Source: Elysia marginata (taxonomy: Eukaryota > Mollusca > Gastropoda > Plakobranchidae). Taken from it: DNA of 63,579 nucleotides. Below are positions 24,107 to 37,300 of this stretch, piece after piece. The stretch lies in contig BMAT01008308.1 in NCBI GenBank assembly GCA_019649035.1, positions 2,130-65,708 on the forward strand. Reading direction: 5' to 3'. The translations under genes were made by a program, and so were the position numbers. Every line of letters begins with the position of its first letter. Within the stretch, counting starts at the first letter, position 1. A model generated the notes under the pieces. That model had not been told where the DNA came from, ran no database searches, and saw only the letters and a program-made list of their open reading frames with translations.

Positions 24107-24273
24107 CGGGATTTATATGAAAACACAAGAAATTTATATCATCATATCTACTACCAACCTGCATGTAAATTTTGCGAGAATTCCAGAACTCCGGGATTTA
24201 CATGAAAACACAAGAAATTTATATCATGATATAGATCTACTATCAACCTGCATATAAATTTTTCGAGAACTCC
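24107..24273. repeat. Two-copy tandem duplication, 85-bp period
   Basis: Copy 1 at 24107-24184 and copy 2 at 24192-24273 both begin CGGGATTTA and share ATGAAAACACAAGAAATTTA. Both carry CCAACCTGCAT or TCAACCTGCAT in the middle and end GCGAGAATTCC or TCGAGAACTCC. A few substitutions and one short insertion separate them. Confidence 0.9.
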
Positions 24274-27200
24274 AAATCTGATCTTACTTTAGCTCATTTC
24301 GAAAAATTGTGTGTTTTTCTAAGTCTCGTCTGCATTCAAATACGCCCGCAACCGCATACCCACAGAACATTTTTCGCATGCTAAACATACGATGAGAATC
24401 GTTCCTGATTGAAAGGTCGTGTCCAACACAAGACCTAAAAAACAATGCTTTTTCAGCGTTATCAACAACAGAAAACTTCTTTTTAAAAATTAACTTAGGC
24501 TTATAATTTAAAGTGTAATTACCTTGATCCATTCCAAGAAAAATTTGCGAAGATTTTTAATATCATTTTAGCATATTTTGCAAACAGACACTCAATTTAT
24601 CTAAGCTACGTTGTCCTTTTCAACATTAACTTATAGGACCTACATGCGGCAATCTGCGGCTTCTCTTTTTGTCTTTGGTTTATTAAGAGTTTGTTTTGTA
24701 TTTTACATTAATATATATATAATTGACAAAATTGTAAAATAAATAATAAACGACACCTATTGTTAGACAGGTCTTTCCGACTTTACTGACACGTTGCTGG
24801 TAAACATCACAATAACACAGTAAATAAAATTAATATGTATTTAATGGATAAGGAAGGAAAGTCGCTAAATACGTTATGGACAAGGTTGAAAAAATCCATT
24901 TCGCTAAGTTTAAAACAAACTGCTAAATTTTAGGTCCACATGCAAAATGTTTATCAAAACATAATTATACATCTAGAAACTGAAAGTTTTTTTTTACAAT
25001 AAACTTAAAGTTTGTTAGTTTTTTTTTTTTTTTGCCCTTCAAAGGTACAATAGATTTTCCCCTTAAAACGCCGAAATGTAGCTAATGCATTTTGTTTTGC
25101 TAATGCAGAGCCAACTGACACGATCGATATAGCTCTAAATGAAACCAGGGTAGGTTCATTCTCATAAGAAAAGAATACCGACATGTAACGGTTTGTTTGA
25201 ATAGCTGCAATCAGTCGCTTATGACATTCCCTTTTCTCTTCAACTCCACACAAAATGGCTCATGTGGGCATTAAGCTTTTAGTTTTACAAAGAAAAAATA
25301 CGTATGAAACATTAAAAGCGCGTAATACAGAGTCAATATGCCACAAACATAGTTATTATAGAGAATTTAGGCTTCCAAAACAGTGAAAAAACAAAAGATA
25401 TTGCGTTGGCTGATGAAGTGTTCGACTTACAAAAGTAAAATGGTTTACTATTTCAAATTTTAATAGTGAAAATGATAAATTATCAAGGCAAAACTAAAGT
25501 AGTTTGAAGGAAACAAAACAATGAAAACTAGTAAAAAATGCGCTTACGCCTTGGCGGCCTTTCAGCCAAAAACGGCTACTCTAATTCTCTCTTGAAATCG
25601 CATTCCCGTATGCGGGTGAGAAAGATCAGTTGCAGTCCGCTTCATATGGGGCCAGAAGTGATACTGATTACTACTACATGTTTGTACATGCACTAGTACA
25701 TACTAGGCCTACTAGAGTGCTGAATATTTTTTGTAGCGTTGGGTCTGTGTACGTCACAGTAGCCTACGGCCGATACGGGCTCTGTGGGGCCGAACGGAAA
25801 TACAAAACTGAAACCGAAAACTTGAAAATGAAAGTAGAAAATGGCTGTCCCATGCTCAGTGAGAAAACTATTGTTTGTTTAATACATCTAGAAAATAGCA
25901 TGAATTGTTATATATATATTTTGCAAATCTATATATATCCACATGTATGAACTAGATTCATAATCCAAGATATACGGTTCTTTTATTGGTCTTTGTGCGA
26001 AGGGATTTCTTTTCTGGTGGAGTGTTACTCTAGCTTTAGACGCTTAATCTAGATCTAGTATCCTATTTCTAGATCTGACCAACTGTTTCTAGATAAGTAC
26101 TTAAAGTAGATTTTCTAGATTTCTAATTCTTGTTTTTGGTTTTATTAACAAAGGGTCCTGTGCAACGAGGAGCATTATTATAAGTATTGCAAACATTACT
26201 GACGAAGTGAAGGGTAATGAAAAGTGGTTTTAATTTAAAATAAACATAGAATGATAGATCTAGATTTTCTCGATGCAGAAGGGTATATATTATATAACTA
26301 GGTACTGTACCCCATTTACTGTTTTACATTGAATGGTAAAGCTAAAATTACCCTCTAACAGTAAGTAAAACACACTCTCTGACGAAATGAAGGCATGAAT
26401 TCTAGAGTTACGTCCATTTAAAGAAGAGATAGGATAATGAAAACCCCCGATTTCAACTATTAAAAAAAAACTAAAAGTAAAACTACCAACTTGCAAGGGT
26501 TAGATTAAAATTAGAACGTACATAACAGATGAATTGACAGTAAATAATAAATATTAAATTACAATTATCTGATACCTTGGTTTTACAGCCTGCTCAAAGG
26601 ATTAAATGATAAGCCAACTTTTCCAACAGAGGTTAATTTACTAAGCAGATGTCTTCCAATTTTAAGTCACAATAAGACTAAAATAAGAGGGATGGTCTTT
26701 TTTATTTGAGGGGCGCTCCACTGTTTAATAATAAAATAAAGGCAGCAAAACTTATAATTTCAGCATGATGATGGTGGCAAATACGTTTGTATTGAAAATT
26801 GTTCGTACCCTGAGGCAAATTTCAGATCGCAATCGACTCACCAACCGACCCCCCCCTTTCCCCTCCCCCACTTAAACCTCTGACAATGATTTCAATGTAG
26901 CCTATATAAAATATAAGGTTTAAAGGAAAGATACATTTTATGGTAAACGCACATCACTGGACACAAAAAGCCTGAAAAAAGCTGCATGCCTCCTGTTGAC
27001 TTTATGAACTAGTTTAAAAAATCTGGCTGGCAGTGCCAAAGTTAAAATCTTTTCTCTTTAGTCTTTTAAAACAAGTTCTTATTGAATGCATCTGTATACT
27101 TCTATAATTATAAAAAAAAATTCTTCAGGAGCAGGTTCACAGACCCACAGCCTCAACTAAGCACTAAAACATTGTATGGTTTGTGTGGAAATAAAAGTTT

Positions 27201-28313
27201 CAGTATTGCTGTAGCCTTGATCTTTCAGGCCTGACAAAAATCATTTAAACAATATCTGCAGGAAAATTCCTTTTCATATTTTAAAATCTGAATTGGCGCC
27301 AAGCTCTTGATTTAGATTCGAAGCTTAGCCATTACAATTTAAGCTTGAAATGCATTTAGCAAAAAAGTTTTTCATGATGCATCTGACACGGCTAATTGAC
27401 ATTGTAAAATGTAGACCTAAAATGATGTTAAATATATTCACACAGTGCTTTGAACCTAGGAAATTTAAAATTGGCAAAATTGCGGGCTCTCTATTAATAA
27501 TTTCATAAAATTTTCGGTTTGTTAGATTTGCTGATAAACTATCATTTCAAGCATGTGATCTAGTAGCATTAGTTTCACCCATATCTTAAAGTGTCGTAAT
27601 TGAGTGATTATTCACTGCAGCTTCCAGACCAAGACACAGATAGGGTGAACACAAAGACAACATTATTTATGCAGTGGGGAGGATTTCCTTCCCAATATGC
27701 CTCTTTTATCTTTATAAAGCAATTACTCTTCATTATTCTTCTTTTTGCCAGTAATGTTTATAACATTTAAAAAGCAATACATGTATCTAATTGTCAAGTC
27801 ACTTTATTTCTAAAAAGTAGAGGTTTTTTGAAAAAAATAAATTTTTGTCCTTAAAACACTAAATGGAAATAAAAGTTTCTTCAGATGTAAGGGCAATGAA
27901 TGTAATGTTTAAAATTAATTACGAGTCCTTTCTAGTTAACCAGTGTCACTGTCACTCTGTCAGTTTCTACAAAGAGGTGAAAAATGTTATCAATGGGTAA
28001 TTTTTTTTTCAAAGTGTGTACATGTTGAAATTCATAACTTCCAGTTTTAAAACTTATGAAAAATATTTATTTCAGCTTGGTTTTATAACACTGATGCAGT
28101 CATAAGTTGGCATAATCTGCCACAATGTACAGTGATTTGCTGGCATTTACAGCCCTGCAGCTATTCCAGTATTAGTCAGAGGGAAATATTTTTGTGCCAG
28201 CAGTTTTTTTTATTCCACACAGAATGATATAAAGTTTTGGCAATTGAAAGCATTCACCATAAACAGTACTGTGGTGTGAAAAACTCAAGAGTATACAACC
28301 CAGTTAATTCAAA
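24274..28313. other. Region upstream of DIS3, no gene supported
   Basis: AT-rich, with scattered CTAGATCTAGATC words near 26050 and a C-rich patch near 26851-26872. The DIS3 promoter and any non-coding first exon should lie in the right part. No TATA or initiator could be assigned, and no coding homology was recognised. Confidence 0.45.
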
Positions 28314-31300
28314 ATGCTGACCAATAAAGTATTTATCAAGAAGACCAAAACTGGAGGGGTGATGAAAATAGTGCGTGAGCACTACTTGCGGGATGACATC
28401 AGTTGTGGCTCACAAGCTTTCAACAAATCGGAATCAGATGGCAAAGAGCCCCTGGAAGCACTCCCCATCAGTGACAGCAAGCTAGTGCCACAACCACATT
28501 ACCTCATACCAGACACAAATGTAGTCTTGCATCAGGTAGAAAAGTTTTAAATTTCTTTGGTATATAGCAGAGTTGGTTTAAAGCAGACATTAGCACTGAT
28601 TGTTCTTTAGATTAAAGTTGCGCTACTGTTAGAACAGTTTAAACTTCAAGAATATTCTTGAATGTTGCCTGCCTTAAATCATCTTCATATCTGCTTTGCA
28701 TTAAACCCATTATAAATCAATTAATCAATATTACTATTATAGAATTAAATTTCAGAACTGTGTAAATCAATTCTCTATTGTCTGTATAATAATGCATTTC
28801 ATTCAGTTTGTGGTTGATGACATTTTCTTACATCTCAAATCATATTCATTACTAATTTCTATTTACCTTTCAATTTTTCGACAGATTGACATTTTGGAAG
28901 ATCCCTCTGTCAAAAATGTTGTCATTCTGCAAACTGTTTTGGACGAGGTTAGCATTTTGAAACACAATATCTTTTGCTTTTGGAATTTAAATTCGGAACT
29001 TGATTTCTATCTTGATTTCATTGTAGTAGTATAGTATGGGGGATTTACACCTTCAAACAGAAATTGTCAGTCCAGGTTGTAAATGTATCATCTGCTGGCT
29101 TACTGAATATAAGATAAGAGTTGCATCTTTCTTTGATGGCAATGTATTTTTTTAAATATCCGCTTTAATGAAACTATATTGCTACTTGGTTACATTTGTG
29201 CTTAAAAGACAAGATGTAAAAGACACCCAGTCATTAAAAAAAAATCAACTCAAGGCATTGATGTTTTTGTAGTTTTATGTATCTATTTAAAAATACACTT
29301 TTCGAATTTACAAGAGTATTAAAAGATCATGCTTGTACACCATAACTGTACTTCTTCCTCTAAGAAAACATACAGAAATAAATTATCTGTATCGTTTCCA
29401 TTTTAGGTTCGACATAGAAGTGCCCCCATCTACAAACGTGTGAAGGATGTTCTGGCCACATCACACAAACATTTTTACAACTACTGCAATGAATTTAACA
29501 TGTAAGAATCGTCTTTTCTCACATCAAATTGAGAGCAAAGAATTTTTTCACTTTTTACATTATAGTAAAACCTGTCATCCCAGTCAAGGTGACCTTGTGT
29601 GAAAAGCACCAGTCTTTTTTTATTCTTTTGCACTTTTACTATATATTTACACTGCTGGCAAGTCAGTTAGCTAACAAGGTAGAAAGTTCAGTTTGATCAT
29701 TCTGAGTCAATACTTTCAAGCAGTAGGCAATAAATGTATTTACATGCCCCTATTACTTGTTTTTTTGTTTAAAATACGATTGATATGTGGTTTGTGGGGC
29801 TTGCCTAAACCACAAATGAACTGTATCTTTATATAATATCAATCACGAGTTGCATCTTATAATTATGAATTCATTGGGCAGGCACACCTATATTGAACGT
29901 CAGCCAGGTGAAACAGCAAATGATCGGAATGATAGAGCAATCCGCAAGGCTGTGGCTTGGTACGCAGATTACTTTAAGGAAACTGAGATCAAGATTGTGC
30001 TCCTAACCAATGATGCTGACAACAGGAAGCTAGCTGTGGCGGATGGTTTAAATGCATTCACAAGTAATTTCATTGATAGATATTAGAGTTTATTATTGAC
30101 TATCTCTAGTTTTCCAAAAACGCTTTTGATGGCTAAAGAAATTTATTTGAACTTATGTGGTTATTGAGTTGAAAAATCAGTCTTTAGTTAATTAAAAGTA
30201 ATAGTAAAATAGCAGTGCCAATGCTGCAAAGGGCAGGTTAAATATTAAAAAAAAATTTTTTTCATGACTCTTACTATTATTACAATCATGGTGCAAATCA
30301 TATTTTTTCTCATGGTTTTATTGTTTCTGATTCTAGTCCATGAGTATGTGAGAAGCCTATCCAACATGTCCCTCATAGATCGACTTGCAAATCCCCTAAA
30401 TCAGATGGTGAGAAAATTCCTGCAATGTTCTCTACACTCTTTTGTCATTGTTTGATTTTACAAACACTAGATGCTTGAGTTCAAGACCTAGTGGTGATAC
30501 CAACTTTTAACTTAAAGTGCTGTAATAATGGTTACATTTTAATGTAGCAGAGACACTTTCTAATAATTATAAAGCCTGTTGTCTCCCAAATTATTTTCAA
30601 ACATGCAATTTCAACTTTGATTTTACAATTTTCTCTGTCAATATTCTTATCACAGATATGAATATTTTTAGATATATTATTTAATAGCAGGATTTCAGGT
30701 ATTTTCTTTTCATTTTTTTCTCTTTTCTGTATTTATAGAATCATATTTAACATCAAATCCATATTTATAAATATATTTTCTAGAATGTAAACAGCAACAG
30801 TAAAGTTTTATTTGCTGAGCATCTGGGCCTTGCTGAAATTCAGAAAGGAATCCGTGCAGGACGCTTCTTGCAAGGCACTCTGCTTATCAGCCGCGAGAAC
30901 TACCTTGAGGCATATGTCAGTGTCAAAGATCAAGAAAAGATGGTAAGTTTTTTATAACGTGTCTTTGTTTTTCTCTACTTCATATTTTGAAGATTTTTTT
31001 GAGAACTCCTTTTCAGAAAGTTTTTTTATTGTTATCTTTGTATGTTGCTAAAAAAAATTAAAAAGACTTTTAAAGATTACATTTGTAAAAATAATTTCTT
31101 ATGCTCCCATTTTATCCAGATTTTTGTCCAAGGCCTGCAAAATCTGAACCGTGCAGTGAATGATGATAGTGTTGCCTTAGAGATGCTCCCAGAATCAGAG
31201 TGGAGTTGTCCATCCTCTATGGTACTGGCTGAGGATGAAGGCAAGGATGAAGAGGATGAGGAAAACAGGGCATTTAATGTAAGTCTGATTAAAATATGAA

Positions 31301-34300
31301 GTAACTTTGAAGTTTGAATTTGCAAGGTTTGGCTTTTTTTATTCTGATTATCCATTTTTTTAATGAAGAATCAAATTTTTGACAATTTGCTTTTTGCTCT
31401 CTGTGTGGGGTTTTCAAATTAGAAATTGTAAAATAAAACTTTTTATTTTCCAGTTTATAAAATATGTTTGAAATGAATCTCCGCAAATATGTCTCCTTAA
31501 TTCTTTTCAATTTTGTTGTTATAGGTCAACAAAAGATTTGTGAAAATTGTGTGCAGGCTCTATAATCATAGCATGAATGAGGCTTTAGTATGTATCACCT
31601 AACATTTTATTAAGGGTGTGGGAGTTAAGCTGAAGCTTGGTAATGTTTCTGAAATCTTAAAAAACATTAAGGCATTAGTCTTATAAATAATAATGGTCTA
31701 ATAATAGTCTAATATCAAGGTTGGTTGTATCCTACTAACAGCACAGTAGACGATATCCCTAAAAAATTCAGCGAGAGGTATCCTCTTTGACTTACTGACA
31801 TTTCACCAACAGCAGTAATGGAGAAACATAATAAAATATTTGAAAATTCAAGGAAAATAGATGATAAAACTTTTATTAATGATGATGAAGCTGATTATAA
31901 TTATCACATTCATTCTTAACACTATAATTGTTGGTTTTGTCCTTTAATCGTTAAGTATTTATATCAATTTATTTAGTCTTTTTTTCTAGTAAAATAGTCC
32001 CACGCATTTTTTGCGGATTTAAGTAAATAATGTAAGCTGTTAAACATGTACATTACTTTGCTCAGTTTGAATTATATCATTTATTCTAAATCTATAATTT
32101 AAATACCGATCCATTTCTATTACATTCATGCAGGAATCTAGACTCTAGATCTACACAAATTTTGTTTTTTCTTTTCACCTGCAATTAGGTTGCTAATCTG
32201 AATTTAGATTTACTAAGATGCTATCTTGATCTACATCATTATATTATGTTTGTTGGAGTCTAAATTAACTTGATCTAAGGTTTTAAAGTTAAAAGACCAT
32301 TTTAGTGATAGTTTTGTTTATTTTTCGAGTCAGCAGAAAACAAAATTTAATGCACTGACCGAAGTATGGTCATGACGTCATGGCTCTCTCGGACGTCCGC
32401 AAAAATAATTCTGACCTAAACAAAGGCGTATTTTGAAAATAAGATGAGTAGGCCTATATCAGGAAAATTGATTCTTGAAAAAGATTCAAGTATTCAACCA
32501 TAAAACTATCAGATTTTGATGCATGGCCTTAGAATGATGAATTATTTGACCTATTATCACCAAGTTGGCTTTTTTTTTTGCAGTAAATTCTGGCGCTTGA
32601 CAAACTGTAGTCTTGAATGAAGTCTTCTTTTAATTATTTTTTTAAAAGATAGGATTATCGTTATTCGCATTAATAAATTTTTAATTACATTTTTAATTAT
32701 TCCCAACTATTTCATCATCATAAAAAGCAGTAAGAAACGTTTTACGTAAGGAAAACGCCCAATCTTTTCTAATTAACTTATATGGGGTCCTTTGTTTTGG
32801 TAGTAGATCAAGGCGCATAAGTCTTGCCGACCAATTTTAGGAACATCGTCTATTCCAGCTCAACATTATGCAGAGCCAGAGCAAACTTTGCATTCAAGCC
32901 ATAAGATGACATGATTTAACCATTATAAAGCAACTGACTTGAGAAATAAATCTTTTATTTGCTGAAAACTTAAAATAGTTGAACCTATGGCTATTAACTT
33001 TAACTTTAAAATTTAATTTTCTCCCCAGGAGGCTGTAGTGAATAACAAAGTCCCTAAAGAACTGCGGCAGCCCACAGCACGGGTTGTGGGAATAATTAAA
33101 AGAAACTGGCGTCAATATTGTGGGATTCTTCAGCCATCCATCATTAAAGAGGTATATATGTAGGGCTCCCACAAAATGAGTCTAATTGATATCTCAATTA
33201 GGTGCTGAGTTATTGCCCTTGGAAAGACAAAGAATCCTATTTCAAATAATAGAGAAAATTGGACCTTAAGTTTTTATATTGTAAAAGCTTAAAGGGCATT
33301 ACTTTGTTCTAACAGTCACCGATTTTAATAATTTTTTCAATAATCTTGTAAGTGGAAAGGACGAAAAAATAATAAACTTTCAAATAATGCAAAACAGTTT
33401 TTTTAGTAAAAATTTTACTAAGTATTTGAAAATGCTCATTTTTTAAATTATTCGGCACGGCATGTAGACTCATTTTGTGGGAGGTCTGCACACACGTTTA
33501 TATATATTTACTTATATTTATTGCACTACCCTGGTACTACAAAGTTATATTTAGCTTATATTGATGTATTAATGAGAGATTAAAAATCCTCCAGTACTTC
33601 CTTCCTTCCTAGGTGCCAGGTCTGTTGCAGACATCGGCGGTCATGAGCCTCCATTCCTCTCTGTCGTCTGCCAATCTTAGGAATTCAGTCTTTGACCTGG
33701 TCCCCTGTGTCACCCCCTGGTTTAGGCTGTGTAGGAACGTAACTCTTTGCCGTCCCCTATCTCGCTTCCCTTGTACACGTCCTGTTAGCGCCAACCTTTC
33801 TAAATCGTCTTTTCTGTATATATGGCCAACAAATGACAGTTGTCTTTTTCTCACTATGTGAACAGCTTCTTTCTTAACCCCAGCTCTTCTCAATACTTCT
33901 TTATTAGATGTTCTCTCAGCCCATGAAATTTTCAAAATTCTGCGCAAGAACCACATTTCTGCTGCTTTGATTCTACGAATGGTCTCTTTGTCGAAGGTCC
34001 AGCTTTCGCATCCATACATAAGAATTGACCATACATAAGTCTTTGTAAGTCTAACTTTAAGGTCGAGAGAGATGGTGTTGCTCTTCATGATGGGTCGCAT
34101 ACGAAAAAAAGCTTCCTTTGCAATTGCAATTCTTCTCTTAACTTCTGGCAGGCATTTTCCGGTGGAAGATATTTTATATCCCAAGTACTTGAAGGATGAT
34201 ACCTGTTTGATTTTTTCACCGTTGCTGGTTAGATTGCACGTGGGGGGATCTGCATTTTTTGAAGTGGTCATGCACTCAGTTTTTTTTGCATTCAAATCAA

Positions 34301-37300
34301 GACCCATTTCCAAACAATACTCCAGTACAAAGATGGAAATTAGAATGAACAGAAATTTACAATCTGAGAGTCAACACAGAGTGCCCTGGACAAGAAACTA
34401 AACAATGCTGTTGAAACTCGAAGCAAGGACAATGTCTCATAATATAAGACAAGGCAAGACAACCTGCTTGTATCATCTTATTTTCCCTACAATTTGGAAA
34501 AACGTTCTACAAAATGAGTCAAGATGTGCTAATGTTCAGTTTTAGAAAAAAGCGATTTGATAAACTTTCTTGGTATTCATATCATGATATTTTTTTGATC
34601 ACACACAAGCACAAAATCATTGAAATAATGGCTGACAAGAAGAAATTAAACCAAGACTGGTCATTGTGCTCTTTGAAATTCATGGGCAGTTTTTACATAC
34701 TTTTTTCTTAGTTTTTTTAGATTTATTCTCACTAATCCCCTGTCTTACAAATGCAAAAACATACAACATAATTATGGTATGAAAAAAGTTTTTATTATCT
34801 TTAAAAGCTTCTCAAGAGCTTTTCAACAATATGTAAAACTCTGAATCTCCAAAATTCTCTAACAAAGCTCATTATGCGGGAATGCTACATATCTTATCTG
34901 AATTATTCATAGACAAAATATCAAGGCATTAGTTTAGTAAGAGTATTTTTATCTTTAGGTGTGCATTTTCTTGCTTCCAGAGAACAAGGCATCTTTTTAT
35001 CCCAGCAGAGAAGCGTATTCCTAAGATTCGCATTGAGACTCGACAAGCAGAAACGCTGGCATCCAAGAGAATTATAGTTGCTATAGACAGCTGGCCTCGA
35101 AATTCAAGATACCCTCTGGTTTGTTTCCAAACAACTTTTTGTTGCTCTGTTTAAGTTGTAATGGTTTTTGTATGTTATTTTTCTGTCCTACCTTTATCAG
35201 GAAAATACAGTTTTTAAAGATAATAATCATGCTTAAAGTGGGTTGTTTTGAGGTCTTCAAAATAAAGCAATTAAGGTGGAATTTGACATACTGTTTTAGG
35301 CACAGTTTGTCAATTGAAGGAACCTTAATATGTAGTTATTTGCACTACCAATAGACTTTGAGCCTGAAACTCAATTATTTTTATGGTTTGCTATTTTGCT
35401 TTCAATCTGTAGTAAAGATTCATATCCTTTTTGGCATTAAGGTTTACAAATTGAAGTCGAAATAGTTTATAATCACAAAAACTGTTATTTATGTTCAGAA
35501 ACTAATTTTTACTTAATACTTATGTAAGGCACCTTTTTATTTGTGTTATACATCAGAAAATGATGATCTGTTTTTCTGTGTCAGGGTCACTTTGTACGAT
35601 GTCTTGGAGAAGTAGGAGATAAAGACACAGAGAATGAAGTTCTTCTGCTGGAGCATGATGTTCCACATCAAAATTTCTCAGAGGCTGTTCTTAGCTTCTT
35701 GCCCAAGATGCCTTGGACCATAACAGAGGATGTAATGCAGTGTTTTATCTGTTATTGCTTTGTCATTTTATAAGTGTACTGATCTTCTTATGCGATTAAA
35801 AAATATTTAATTGGGACTGCATATTTTCCCTCTTTTTAAGAAGTATTGTGCTCTTTATGTTAAATGCAAAATGTTCAGAAAAAAAATGAAGAACCCAAAG
35901 CGTAATTATTAAATGGTGCCTAATGATTTCAATACTTTAACTTGTCGGCATCTAAAGCTGAGTTCAGTATTTTTTTATTTTAAAAGCAAATGTAGAAAGT
36001 GTCCTTTTGAAATTCATAACCCTGTGTATAAGGTTTTCTGTATTAAGCAATTGAAAGTTCAATTCCAATAAGAAAATGAAAACTTGACATTGCTTTATAT
36101 GCTTTGCTAAAACAAAATTTATTGTTTTACCAGGATGTGAAAAGGCGTAGAGACTTACGTCACCTAGACATCTGTAGTGTGGATCCACCTGGTTGTACAG
36201 ATATTGACGATGCCCTTCACTGTTGTGAACTGGACAATGGAAATTATGAGGTACATGTCTTCTCCTAAACTGTAGACTTTGATACAGACCTGTAACTTTT
36301 CCAACAATGTTGGTAAATCTAACATTTTTTTTTGCTTCTGTTGCCATTAAAGACTTCCAAATCTGCCAGAAATGCATATGTTAACTCTTTAAATCTGAGC
36401 GGCCGCACACTGCTGCTGACCATTAGGACGAACAGCCACAGTGTGCGATGAGTGGACACACCATACAATACTTATATTCAAAGAATACTCAATGGATAAA
36501 AGAGCCAAACATTGTTGCAACAATCTTTTTATGGCGGTTATTGTTTGGGTTCAACAGAGTTTTATCCCAGAAACAACTTTGTGCACAAACCAAGAAAATT
36601 ATCCACTCTCTCATTTTACTCTCTTTCAAAATCTTCCAAAACTCTCCATCAACATTTTTGCCTCCAGGCTTAAGAGTTAGGGCCGCATAAATTTTTTTTG
36701 TTCTTGCGCATTTGGTGAAAGAGATGCTGACTATTTCTTGTAGGCTCTGCTTGATGCGTATAATCAGATTGAGTAGGGTGTAAAAAGATAATAAGAAAAG
36801 TTTTACAACTTATTAAGAATGCAAAACTTGAAAATTCATCTCCTCTAATATTACAAACAATAAGTTGACTTTGTTAACCAAAAAATAATTTTATAATTTT
36901 TCTTCATATAATTAAGTATTCCTATAACTCTTAATGTTTATTCACAGGTCGGTGTGCACATAGCAGATGTATCACATTTTATTCGGCCAGGCAATGCACT
37001 AGACCAGGAGGCAGCAAATCGAGGCACAACTGTATACCTTACTGATAAGGTGAGTAGGAGCTTTGGTGAAAATTATAGTAGTTATTTATCATTAAGTACC
37101 ACTTTCTCAAGTGTAAGGTTGGTAAATAAGAGATGGGAATGAGGGTGGGTTATTTTGTGCTTACAATATAAACATATTTATATATGTGCAATATCAAAAT
37201 AATTTGACATTTTTTTTGGTATGAATAGAAATTTCAAAAACATTTCATTGTGCTGTTGTAATGAATTTCACCTATTAAAAAAAGATTACACTTTATCTGT

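Noticed and set aside
31520-31590. Possible extra DIS3 exon between exons 7 and 8
   Set aside because: Exons 7 and 8 join in phase 0 and the joined product aligns with human DIS3 without a missing block. This segment has no matching homology.
34313-34401. Reading LINE H further to the right
   Set aside because: A few more in-frame codons exist, but family similarity fades and CTCCAGTAC marks a likely insertion border.
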